Assembly: GCA_905199445.1 (NCBI GenBank)
Contig: CAJKGK010000035.1
Span: forward strand, 1-29,831
DNA from: an uncultured Lachnospiraceae bacterium
GTDB lineage: Bacteria; Bacillota; Clostridia; Lachnospirales; Lachnospiraceae
Direction: 5' to 3'
Length of the DNA: 29,831 nucleotides
The notes below the pieces were generated by a model. The model did not search any database, was not told the DNA's origin, and saw only the letters and a program-made list of their open reading frames with translations. Below, piece by piece: positions 22,773 through 29,831 of this stretch (its first letter is position 1; each line of letters starts with the position of its first letter). Made by a program: the position numbers and the translations under genes.

Positions 22773-23814
22773 ACAGGAGACGTCGGATTTGGGGATTATC
22801 ATATCCAGTCGTGTGCGTTTGGCCAGGAATTTGTGTGACTTTCCGTTTTCGATGAAACTGGATGAAACCCGGGCAGACGTGCTGGTCGGTGAGGTGATTC
22901 AGGGCTTTTACAGGATTGCTCCGGAGTTGAATGCGGATTATGGCTGTCATCGGCTGAATCAGCTGAATGAAGATAAAAAAAATTGTCTGGTGGAGCATCA
23001 TGTGATCAGCCCCCTTTTGGCTGGCCGGGAGGAACCGACAGCGGTTATTATGTCTGCGGACGAGTCCGACAGCGTGATGATCAACGAGGAAGACCATTTA
23101 AGAATTCAGGGATTAGAGCCAGGGGATGATCTGGAAAAGGCCTATGCGCGATCCGATCGTCTGGACGATCTTTTTAGTCGTGTATTTCGGATCGCCTATA
23201 ATCATAAATATGGCTATATCACATCCTGTCCAACAAATCTGGGAACGGGTATGCGGGCATCTTATATGATGCATCTGCCTTTTCTGGAACAGGAAAATTT
23301 GATTAAACCTTTGTCTGATGAGATGCATCGGTTTGGTTTTACGATCAGAGGGCTTTACGGTGAAGGCACAAAGGGTGAAGGAAGTATTTATCAGATTTCC
23401 AATCAAAAGACATTGGGGATGTCGGAGAAGGAAATCCTAAACTCTCTTCAGGCTATGGCCGGTAAAGTCACTGAACATGAAAGGCAGCTTCGGCAGAGAC
23501 ATATGGAAAAGCGTTACCGGGAATTAGAGGATATTGTTTATAAAAGCTATGGCATTTTAAAATATGCCCGCCGATTAAGTCTGGGACAGGCTATGGAATA
23601 TTTGTCTAATGTGCGTATGGGCTTTAATGAGGGCATCCTCCCGATGGCTAATGGTATGCGCCCCAATATATTTGCGCTTATGGTAAGGATTCAGCCGGCA
23701 GGCCTGAGCCTTTATGCGCATCAGAAACTGGATGAGCGTCCCAAACCGGAAGAACTGGATGATTTCAGAGCTTCCTGTATTCGGGAGACTTTGCAGAATA
23801 TAAATTTATTATAG
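22756..23814 (+). CDS. mcsB: McsB protein arginine kinase
   Basis: 352 aa (363 in B. subtilis). A phosphagen-kinase fold enzyme that phosphorylates arginines on proteins and marks them for ClpCP. SSRVRLARN at 17-25, the INEEDHLRIQ catalytic segment and SCPTNLGTGMRAS in the nucleotide and guanidino site are all present. The start GTG at 22756 follows AGGTG by about six nt and gives MKKWFEQ, like clostridial McsB; GTG at 22747 is an alternative. Longer in-frame starts lie well inside mcsA and are rejected. Confidence 0.93.
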   Translation: MKKWFEQETSDLGIIISSRVRLARNLCDFPFSMKLDETRADVLVGEVIQGFYRIAPELNADYGCHRLNQLNEDKKNCLVEHHVISPLLAGREEPTAVIMSADESDSVMINEEDHLRIQGLEPGDDLEKAYARSDRLDDLFSRVFRIAYNHKYGYITSCPTNLGTGMRASYMMHLPFLEQENLIKPLSDEMHRFGFTIRGLYGEGTKGEGSIYQISNQKTLGMSEKEILNSLQAMAGKVTEHERQLRQRHMEKRYRELEDIVYKSYGILKYARRLSLGQAMEYLSNVRMGFNEGILPMANGMRPNIFALMVRIQPAGLSLYAHQKLDERPKPEELDDFRASCIRETLQNINLL

Positions 23815-23843
23815 AAATGATCAATGTTTAAGGAGAGAAGTTT

Positions 23844-26288
23844 ATGCAGTATCGTTTTACTCAAATGGCTGCCAATGCCATGCAGTATGCCGCGGATGCC
23901 GCGTCAGAGCTGCAGCACAATTATATCGGTACAGAGCATCTTCTGGTTGGCCTGCTTCGTGAAGAAGAAGGCATTGCCAGTCAGGTGCTCAATCAGCATG
24001 GCATCAGCGAGGAGAAGATTTTAAGACTTGTTGCTCAGTTGATTGGCAGCGGCAATGTGAAAGTGGCGGATGTGATCGATTACACGCCGCGCAGCCGCAG
24101 AATTATAGAATTAAGCAGCAGAGAAGCCATGCGATTTAAGGCTTCCGCTATTGGCACAGAGCATTTGCTGATCGCTTTGCTCCGTGAAAGTGACTGTGTA
24201 GCTGTCCGGCTTTTGACAACCCTCGGGGTAAATATTCAGAAGCTTTACAGCGACATACTGGCAGCCATGGGGATGGACACATCTTCTGCCAAAAGTGAAT
24301 TTGGTGCCAAGGGCGGCCGTTCAAAGGCTAAAAAAGATACGCCGACACTGGATCAGTACAGCAGAGATCTGACTGCAATGGCAAAGGATGGACAGCTGGA
24401 TCCGGTGATTGGCCGTAACGATGAAATTACAAGAGTTATTCAGATTTTAAGCCGCAGAACGAAAAATAATCCATGTTTAATCGGTGAGCCTGGCGTGGGC
24501 AAAACGGCTATTGCCGAAGGTTTGGCAGCTAAAATCGTAGAGGGCAATGTTCCGGATACGATTAAGGATAAGCGGGTGCTCACGCTGGATTTGTCTGGTA
24601 TGGTTGCAGGCTCCAAATATCGAGGCGAATTTGAGGAGCGGATTAAACGGGTAATTTCCGAAGTGAAAAACGACGGCAATATATTACTGTTTATCGATGA
24701 AATTCATACGATTATCGGCGCCGGAGGTGCTGAAGGAGCCATTGATGCCTCCAACATTTTAAAACCTTCCCTGGCCCGCGGCGAAATACAGATTCTCGGT
24801 GCAACAACGATTGAGGAATACCGCAAATATATAGAAAAGGATGCGGCTCTTGAACGGCGTTTTCAGCCGGTTATGGTGGATGAGCCATCGGAGAGCGAGG
24901 CTGTGGAAATTCTGAAAGGACTCCGTCCGGCCTATGAGGCGCATCATCATGTTCGCATAACAGATGAAGCGCTGACAGCAGCAGTGAAGATGTCTGCCCG
25001 TTATATTAATGATCGTTTCCTTCCGGATAAGGCTATTGACCTTATCGATGAGGCTGCCTCCAAGGTGCGTCTTGGGGTTTATACAGCTTCGCCGGAGATT
25101 AAAGATCTGGAAAATAAGATGGCCAAGTTGGACGAGGAAAAGGAGACCGCGATCAAGGAAGAAGCTTATGAACGCGCCGGTGAAATTAAAAAAGAACAGA
25201 ATTCTATCCGGGAACAGCTGATTTGTCTTAATAATCAGTGGGAGCGGGATAAAAAAGATCTTCAGCTGACTGTTGGTGAAAATGAAGTCGCGGACATTGT
25301 GTCTGGCTGGACAAAGATTCCGGTAAAAAAACTGGAAGAGGGGGAAGCTCAGAGACTTAAAAATCTGGAAATGATTCTTCACCAGAGGGTTGTTGGCCAG
25401 CAGGAGGCTGTAAGTGCAGTTGCCCGTGCCATTCGTCGGGGGCGTGTAGGGCTGAAGGATCCCAAACGTCCCATTGGTTCTTTCCTGTTTCTTGGTCCTA
25501 CCGGTGTGGGAAAGACAGAGCTTTCCAAAGCTCTGGCAGAAGCCATGTTTGGCAGGGAAGATGCCATTATCCGTGTGGATATGTCTGAATATATGGAAAA
25601 GCACAGTGTATCAAAGTTAATCGGATCCCCTCCTGGCTATGTAGGTTACGAAGAAGGCGGTCAGCTTAGTGAAAAAATCCGCAGAAATCCATATTCGGTA
25701 CTTTTGTTTGATGAGGTGGAAAAGGCACATCCGGATGTGTTTAATATTCTGCTTCAGGTGTTGGATGACGGCCATATTACCGATGCTCAGGGCCGCCGGA
25801 TTGATTTTAAAAATACGGTAATTATCATGACTTCAAATGCCGGTGCAGGCAACATTATTTCGCCTAAAAAACTGGGATTTGTGTCAGCACAAAATGCCCA
25901 GGCTGATTATCAGAATATGAAGGATGGCGTAATGGATGAGGTGAAGCATATATTTAAACCTGAATTTTTAAATCGTATTGATGATATTATTGTATTCCAT
26001 GCGCTGACAAAAGAAAATATACGTCAGATTGTACGAATCATGCTCGGGGAGATTACAGCACGGATTCAGGAGCAGATGAATATCCGTGTGGAAGCTTCGG
26101 AGGCTGTTTATGACTACCTTGCAGATCGGGGCTTTGACCAGAATTACGGGGCGCGTCCTCTGAAGCGGGCAATTCAGAATGAGGTGGAGGATCAGATGGC
26201 CGAGCAGATTCTGGAAGGAAAAATTAAAAATTCGGATACGGTGGCTTTGGATATGGAGGACGGTAAAATTAAATTTTTAGTGAAATAA
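23844..26288 (+). CDS. clpC: ClpC AAA+ unfoldase
   Basis: 814 aa. Two Clp_N repeats (about 3-75 and 78-143), first AAA+ ring domain with Walker A GEPGVGKT at 214-221 and Walker B LLFIDE at 281-286. A middle domain holds a UVR-type coiled segment around 430-460. The second AAA+ domain has GPTGVGKT at 551-558 and VLLFDE at 619-624. An LGF tripeptide in the second domain is suitable for ClpP docking. ClpC unfolds phospho-arginine-tagged or adaptor-delivered proteins for ClpP, which is not in the window. ATG at 23844 with AAGGAGAG upstream. Last gene of the gntR-mcsA-mcsB-clpC unit; no clear terminator follows. Confidence 0.96.
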   Translation: MQYRFTQMAANAMQYAADAASELQHNYIGTEHLLVGLLREEEGIASQVLNQHGISEEKILRLVAQLIGSGNVKVADVIDYTPRSRRIIELSSREAMRFKASAIGTEHLLIALLRESDCVAVRLLTTLGVNIQKLYSDILAAMGMDTSSAKSEFGAKGGRSKAKKDTPTLDQYSRDLTAMAKDGQLDPVIGRNDEITRVIQILSRRTKNNPCLIGEPGVGKTAIAEGLAAKIVEGNVPDTIKDKRVLTLDLSGMVAGSKYRGEFEERIKRVISEVKNDGNILLFIDEIHTIIGAGGAEGAIDASNILKPSLARGEIQILGATTIEEYRKYIEKDAALERRFQPVMVDEPSESEAVEILKGLRPAYEAHHHVRITDEALTAAVKMSARYINDRFLPDKAIDLIDEAASKVRLGVYTASPEIKDLENKMAKLDEEKETAIKEEAYERAGEIKKEQNSIREQLICLNNQWERDKKDLQLTVGENEVADIVSGWTKIPVKKLEEGEAQRLKNLEMILHQRVVGQQEAVSAVARAIRRGRVGLKDPKRPIGSFLFLGPTGVGKTELSKALAEAMFGREDAIIRVDMSEYMEKHSVSKLIGSPPGYVGYEEGGQLSEKIRRNPYSVLLFDEVEKAHPDVFNILLQVLDDGHITDAQGRRIDFKNTVIIMTSNAGAGNIISPKKLGFVSAQNAQADYQNMKDGVMDEVKHIFKPEFLNRIDDIIVFHALTKENIRQIVRIMLGEITARIQEQMNIRVEASEAVYDYLADRGFDQNYGARPLKRAIQNEVEDQMAEQILEGKIKNSDTVALDMEDGKIKFLVK

Positions 26289-26300
26289 TCCAGTTATGTC

Positions 26301-26329
26301 TGGAAAGTTACTGGGGAGTTTGATATAAT
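26301..26329 (+). promoter_or_regulatory. extended -10 promoter of the 134-aa gene
   Basis: TGGAAA (26301-26306), 17-nt spacer ending in TGA, then a perfect TATAAT (26324-26329), i.e. a TGnTATAAT extended -10. It lies 12 nt past the clpC stop. Confidence 0.75.
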
Positions 26330-26351
26330 AAAAGAACAAAATTACACATAC

Positions 26352-26375
26352 CCGTCAGGCATGACAGCCGTCAGG
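26352..26375 (+). repeat. short direct repeat in the leader of the 134-aa gene
   Basis: CCGTCAGG occurs at 26352-26359 and again at 26368-26375, a 16-nt period. It lies in the 5' leader, 44 nt before the start codon. Could be a protein-binding site or chance. Confidence 0.3.
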
Positions 26376-26418
26376 GATTTTCGTAGTAGATAAGAAATGA
26401 ATCAGGAGGATAATCAAG

Positions 26419-26823
26419 ATGACAGTAATCGAGGGGTTAATCTGTAATGAAGCAGATGGCAGCTTAAGCTTTGGAAATTATGAATTGGATAAGAAGTTTA
26501 AGGTATCGGATTTCGACCATTTCGGTGACAGCTATAAGGTTAAAACATTTAAGGAGATCACAAAGCTGGAGTGCAACGATTTATTTGTATATGAATCTGT
26601 ACCCGGAACTGTTGTAAAGAATTTCACCATGCAGAATGATGAGGTGGCGTTTACAGTTGAAGGTTTTGCGGACACACAGATTGCCCTTGGTCTTGAGGCT
26701 GAAAAGGAATATCGCGTATACGTGGATGGTATAGATGTTGGCGGTGCCGTTACAAATCTTGGCGGTAAGCTGGTTTTCAGCGTGGAACTGGGAGACAGAC
26801 CTAAAAAAATCAGAGTGGTATAA
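26419..26823 (+). CDS. small conserved-looking protein of unknown function
   Basis: 134 aa, acidic, no signal peptide or membrane segment. The sequence alternates short beta-type stretches (GTVVKNFTMQNDEVAFTVEG, then YRVYVDGIDVGG and a GGKLVFSVELGD end), suggesting a small beta-sandwich. Similar short proteins in Lachnospiraceae are sometimes labelled endosialidase, a name I consider unsupported: no catalytic motif is visible and it is far too short. ATG at 26419, nine nt after AGGAGG (26404-26409). Own promoter upstream and terminator hairpin downstream, so mostly a single-gene transcript between clpC and radA. Confidence 0.78.
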   Translation: MTVIEGLICNEADGSLSFGNYELDKKFKVSDFDHFGDSYKVKTFKEITKLECNDLFVYESVPGTVVKNFTMQNDEVAFTVEGFADTQIALGLEAEKEYRVYVDGIDVGGAVTNLGGKLVFSVELGDRPKKIRVV

Positions 26824-26867
26824 AAACGATCTGATCACAGTTGTATATAATAAAGGATAGATAAGAT

Positions 26868-26897
26868 AAAACGGAGACTGTGACGGTCTCCGTTTTT
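26868..26897 (+). terminator. terminator between the 134-aa gene and radA
   Basis: Eleven-bp stem (26868-26878 with 26886-26896), 7-nt loop, five T residues. It ends only 16 nt before the radA start. A TATAAT at 26846-26851 lies upstream of the hairpin, so it could also act as an attenuator within a radA leader. Confidence 0.85.
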
Positions 26898-26913
26898 AAA
26901 TTAAGGAGGAAAA

Positions 26914-28275
26914 ATGGCAAAGGCAAAAACAATATTTTTTTGTCAGGAGTGTGGCTATGAAAGCGGGAAATGGATGGGACAGTGCCCGTCTTGTAAGACA
27001 TGGAACAGCTTTGTGGAGGAACCTGTTGTCAAAAAAAACGGTGCTGCAGTAATCCAGCGGCAAAATGGAGATGCGCTTCCTAAACGGCTGTCAGAAATTA
27101 CATTTAAAGAAAATGAACGTATTCATACAAACATACATGAGCTGGATCGGGTTCTGGGTGGAGGAATTGTACACGGCTCTTTAGTTTTGGTGGGCGGTGA
27201 TCCAGGAATCGGAAAATCTACATTGCTTTTACAGATGTTTCGTGCACTGTCAGAGAAGGATCTGTCACTTTTGTACATTTCCGGTGAGGAATCCCTTCAG
27301 CAGATTAAAATGCGTGCGGATCGTCTCGGGGCGTTTAAACGCGACATTATGATGCTGTGTGAGACGAATTTGGAATTGATTGAGACTGTCATACGAAAAC
27401 AACGTCCGGATATTGTGATTATTGACTCAATTCAGACAATGTTTAAGGAAGATATTGCCTCAGCTCCTGGAAGCGTCAGCCAGGTCAGAGAGAGTACAGG
27501 CGTTTTGATGCAGCTGGCAAAAACGGAAGGTATTACAATTTTTATTGTTGGCCATGTGACAAAAGAAGGTGTTGTGGCTGGCCCTCGGGTGTTGGAGCAT
27601 ATGGTGGACACGGTTTTGTATTTTGAAGGTGACCGGCATGCGTCTTACCGTCTGCTCCGTGCAGTGAAGAACAGATTTGGCTCGACCAACGAGATTGGTG
27701 TCTTTGAAATGCGCAATGAAGGATTAGTGGAAGTTGAAAATCCTTCGGAATATATGCTGAACGGCCGTCCGGAAGGGGCTTCGGGGTCGGTTGTATCCTG
27801 TGCGATGGAGGGAACACGGCCTATTTTGGTGGAAGTTCAGGCGCTTGTGTGCCAGACTAATTTTAATATGCCCCGCAGAACGGCTGCCGGAACCGATTAT
27901 AACCGTGTCAACCTTTTGATGGCTGTTCTGGAAAAACGGCTGGGACTTTCCATGGCCAACTGCGATGCTTATGTGAATATTGCTGGAGGCATGAAGCTAA
28001 ACGAACCGGCGATGGATCTGGCTATTATTTGTGCGCTTATATCCAGTTATAAAAATCGGGAAATCAGCGGGAAAACTATTATTTTTGGTGAAGTAGGGCT
28101 GACCGGAGAGGTCCGTGCTGTAAACATGGTTGAACAGAGGGTTATGGAGGCTGCCAAGCTGGGATTTTCGGTTTGTGTTGTTCCCCAGGTGAATTTAAAA
28201 TCACTTCAGAAAATTCAGGGAATTGCCGTGGTCGGTGTAGGCAGTGTTCAGGATGTAATGAAGTATATTAAATAG
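26914..28275 (+). CDS. radA: DNA repair protein RadA (branch-migration ATPase)
   Basis: 453 aa. Zinc finger C10/C13/C24/C27 (FCQECGYESGKWMGQCPSC). RecA-like domain with Walker A GGDPGIGKST at 94-103 and Walker B IVIIDS at 167-172. The RadA-specific KNRFG at 252-256 and a Lon-like C-terminal domain from about 285. It promotes branch migration of recombination intermediates. ATG at 26914 has GGAGG (26905-26909) only four nt away, a short spacing. The usual clpC-radA neighbourhood of Firmicutes is kept, with the 134-aa gene inserted between. No separate strong promoter was found after the upstream terminator. Confidence 0.96.
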   Translation: MAKAKTIFFCQECGYESGKWMGQCPSCKTWNSFVEEPVVKKNGAAVIQRQNGDALPKRLSEITFKENERIHTNIHELDRVLGGGIVHGSLVLVGGDPGIGKSTLLLQMFRALSEKDLSLLYISGEESLQQIKMRADRLGAFKRDIMMLCETNLELIETVIRKQRPDIVIIDSIQTMFKEDIASAPGSVSQVRESTGVLMQLAKTEGITIFIVGHVTKEGVVAGPRVLEHMVDTVLYFEGDRHASYRLLRAVKNRFGSTNEIGVFEMRNEGLVEVENPSEYMLNGRPEGASGSVVSCAMEGTRPILVEVQALVCQTNFNMPRRTAAGTDYNRVNLLMAVLEKRLGLSMANCDAYVNIAGGMKLNEPAMDLAIICALISSYKNREISGKTIIFGEVGLTGEVRAVNMVEQRVMEAAKLGFSVCVVPQVNLKSLQKIQGIAVVGVGSVQDVMKYIK

Positions 28276-28335
28276 CTGTGGTTCATAAATATTATAGGGT
28301 GATTTATAAATATTGTGATTGTGGTGTGATTTTAT

Positions 28336-29577
28336 ATGGCAATAATTAAACCTTTTCAGGCCGTGAGACCTTTATCTGGATATGCTTCTTATATTGCATC
28401 GCCTCCCTATGATGTATATAACCGGGAATCTGCCAGAACCTGGGCACTTCGAAATCCCCTTTCATTTCTGAATATTGACCGTCCTGAAACCCAGTTCCCG
28501 CCGGACTGGGATATGTATGCACCAACAGTATATCAAAAAGCTGCCGCTCTGTATGAGGAAATGAAGGCCAAAGGGTACTATATAAAGGATGATGCTTTAT
28601 GTATGTATATATATGAGCAGTCTTTAGAGGGACGGTGTCAGACTGGATTGGTGGCCTGTGTTCGTGTGGATGATTACTTAAAGCAGCGTATTCGGCGCCA
28701 TGAAAATACGCTGGAAGTGAAAGAGCGGGATCGAATCCGGCATATTAATGCTTTAAATGCTCAAACCGGACCGGTTTTTTTAACTTACAGATCTGAACCG
28801 GAAATTACGGAAATCATTTGCAGGCTTACAAAAAATCAACCGCCGGTTTATGATTTTACCGGTGAGGATCATGTTGGTCACAGAGTATGGAGAATTGCTG
28901 ATACAACAATGATCGGGAGATTAAGCCGCTGTTTTTTAAACGTTCCTGCTATGTACATTGCAGACGGCCATCACCGTGCTTTGGCGGCTGTTAAGGTGTG
29001 TCTGGAACGCAGGGCGGCCTGTCCTGGGTATACAGGGATGGAAAGGTTTAATTATTTTCTGGCTGCTCTGTTCCCGGTACAGGAACTGAGGATATATGGT
29101 TATCATCGGGTTGTGTCAGATTTGAATGGTTGGTGTTTTGGAGATTTTTTGAATGAAGTGAAAAAAAGATTTCATATCCAACCTGTAAAAGCAGACGGCA
29201 TTGTACGGCCGTCTGATCAAGGGCAGTTAGTCATGTACCATTCGTTTCGCTGGTATAAATTAAAGTGGAAAGTCTGCCACAATTTTAAACATCTGACCGA
29301 TGGACTGGATGTGTCTGTCTTGCAAAATGAAGTGCTTGCACCGCTGCTGAATATACAGGATCCTAAAAATGATCCCAGACTTTCGTTTTGTGGTGGTATA
29401 AATGCCGCTGAAATGGTTAAAGAAAAAGTAGATCAGCAGGGCGGCGTTGGGTTTATTCTTTATCCAACGTCTATAGAGGAAATGCTTGCTGTGTCAGATT
29501 CGGGAGGCATGATGCCTCCTAAATCTACATGGTTTGAGCCTAAATTAAGAAGCGGACTGTTTATTTATGAGCTATGA
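28336..29577 (+). CDS. DUF1015 family protein
   Basis: 413 aa, cytosolic. The N-terminus MAIIKPFQAVRPLSGYASYIASPPYDVYNRESAR, read in parts, and the central YIADGHHRALAA motif (about 214-225) are the DUF1015 hallmarks. A conserved HEN triplet (RRHENTLEVKERDR) lies near 118-131. Enzymatic role unproven in the family; a ParB/Srx-like nucleotide-using fold has been suggested for the ADGHHR region but I cannot show it here. ATG at 28336 has no good SD, only GGTG about nine nt upstream, in contrast to its neighbours. The 60-nt gap after radA contains a repeated ATAAATATT (28288-28296 and 28307-28315). Confidence 0.88.
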   Translation: MAIIKPFQAVRPLSGYASYIASPPYDVYNRESARTWALRNPLSFLNIDRPETQFPPDWDMYAPTVYQKAAALYEEMKAKGYYIKDDALCMYIYEQSLEGRCQTGLVACVRVDDYLKQRIRRHENTLEVKERDRIRHINALNAQTGPVFLTYRSEPEITEIICRLTKNQPPVYDFTGEDHVGHRVWRIADTTMIGRLSRCFLNVPAMYIADGHHRALAAVKVCLERRAACPGYTGMERFNYFLAALFPVQELRIYGYHRVVSDLNGWCFGDFLNEVKKRFHIQPVKADGIVRPSDQGQLVMYHSFRWYKLKWKVCHNFKHLTDGLDVSVLQNEVLAPLLNIQDPKNDPRLSFCGGINAAEMVKEKVDQQGGVGFILYPTSIEEMLAVSDSGGMMPPKSTWFEPKLRSGLFIYEL

Positions 29578-29698
29578 TCACGCCTTCGGCTGTTGCCGAT
29601 TGATGTACAATCAGACTTTAGTATATAAGAAAGATCAGTGATATCTATCCATCGAATATCGTTCCTGTAAATTAAAACAAAAAATTTGTCAAAAACTG
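29578..29698. other. intergenic stretch without a recognisable gene
   Basis: Holds two weak hairpins (a CGGC/GCCG pair near 29587-29600 and GATTG/CAATC around 29599-29613) with no T-run, so termination of the DUF1015 transcript is not clear. No coding sequence seen. Confidence 0.4.
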
Positions 29699-29727
29699 TT
29701 GACATCCTTAAAATAAGGTGGTATTAT
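29699..29727 (+). promoter_or_regulatory. strong sigma-A promoter at the right edge
   Basis: Perfect TTGACA (29699-29704), 17-nt spacer, TATTAT (29722-29727). A weak 5-bp hairpin (29734-29738 with 29748-29752) follows in the leader. Confidence 0.88.
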
Positions 29728-29769
29728 GTGGAAGCTGTCTGAGAGAAACAGCAAAACAAAGGACTTTTG

Positions 29770-29831
29770 ATGAACAGTTTCAGCTTCAGTTTGAAACGGA
29801 TTCAAAAAAAGAAATTTGAAAAAATAAAAAA
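29770..29831 (+). CDS. truncated 5' end of an unidentified coding region
   Basis: ATG at 29770 is six nt after AAAGGA (29758-29763), about 35 nt downstream of the predicted transcription start. The frame stays open to the window edge, giving 20 residues that begin MNSFSFSLKRIQ and then become very lysine-rich. Too short to identify; the composition only says a strongly basic N-terminus. Confidence 0.55.
   Translation, partial: MNSFSFSLKRIQKKKFEKIK

Noticed and set aside
24759..25604. 281-codon minus-strand open frame inside clpC
   Set aside because: Antisense to the most conserved part of ClpC; composition and lack of SD mark it as a shadow.
26338..26380. Terminator after clpC
   Set aside because: The repeated CCGTCAGG is a direct repeat, not an inverted one, and forms no stable stem with a T-run.
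1..29831. CRISPR arrays, tRNA/rRNA genes, insertion sequences, prophage
   Set aside because: No regularly spaced repeats, cloverleaf-like or rRNA-like sequence, transposase or phage-type genes were found.

Overview
The window reads as a piece of a Clostridia chromosome, most likely Lachnospiraceae or a close relative. Supporting signs are moderate GC, very strong GGAGG-type Shine-Dalgarno (SD) sequences, many TTG/GTG starts, sigma-A promoters with 17-nt spacers, and clostridial families (TrpR-like YerC, DUF1836, split LysO, McsA-McsB-ClpC). It looks like core chromosome: there are no insertion sequences, phage genes, CRISPR arrays, rRNAs or tRNAs. Species cannot be assigned from the sequence alone.

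Layout. 1-3.4 kb: an iron-sulfur flavoprotein pair, a NuoG-like/GltD-like fusion followed by a NuoF-like subunit whose FMN/NADH motifs are degraded. 3.5-5.2 kb: a TrpR-like regulator, then DUF1836 and VanZ-family genes on the minus strand. 5.3-7.3 kb: an AraC regulator overlapping a two-gene (split) LysO-type exporter. 7.3-8.3 kb: a CaCA cation antiporter on the minus strand. 8.5-12.5 kb: pyrE, three small membrane proteins and a long M29 aminopeptidase, closed by a strong terminator. 12.5-16.4 kb: a compact purE-purM-purN-purD operon. 16.4-18.6 kb (minus): a YtrA-like GntR regulator with an ABC ATPase and permease. 18.6-21.6 kb (minus): trkA-trkH potassium uptake. 21.6-26.3 kb: a GntR regulator, mcsA, mcsB and clpC. 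26.3-29.6 kb: a small conserved-looking protein of unknown function, radA and a DUF1015 gene. At the right edge a strong promoter leads into a truncated coding start.

How the genes fit together. The pur genes supply steps of IMP synthesis and pyrE one step of UMP synthesis. TrkA (cytoplasmic NAD-binding gate) and TrkH (membrane channel) form one potassium uptake system. McsA/McsB/ClpC form the arginine-phosphorylation protein quality-control module, but the position normally held by the repressor CtsR is occupied by a short GntR-family protein, and a palindrome lies on that operon's promoter. The ABC operon has the YtrA-like architecture, with a palindromic operator at the predicted transcription start.

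No wholly new system is evident. The best leads are the FMN-less NuoF-like/NuoG-GltD pair, the GntR-for-CtsR replacement with an unusual five-CxxC McsA, and several putative regulatory sites: a mini-ORF leader, a radA leader hairpin, direct repeats at the antiporter promoter and a structured purE leader. Start codons were chosen from SD spacing, promoter position and family N-termini, and are often not the longest possible reading frame.
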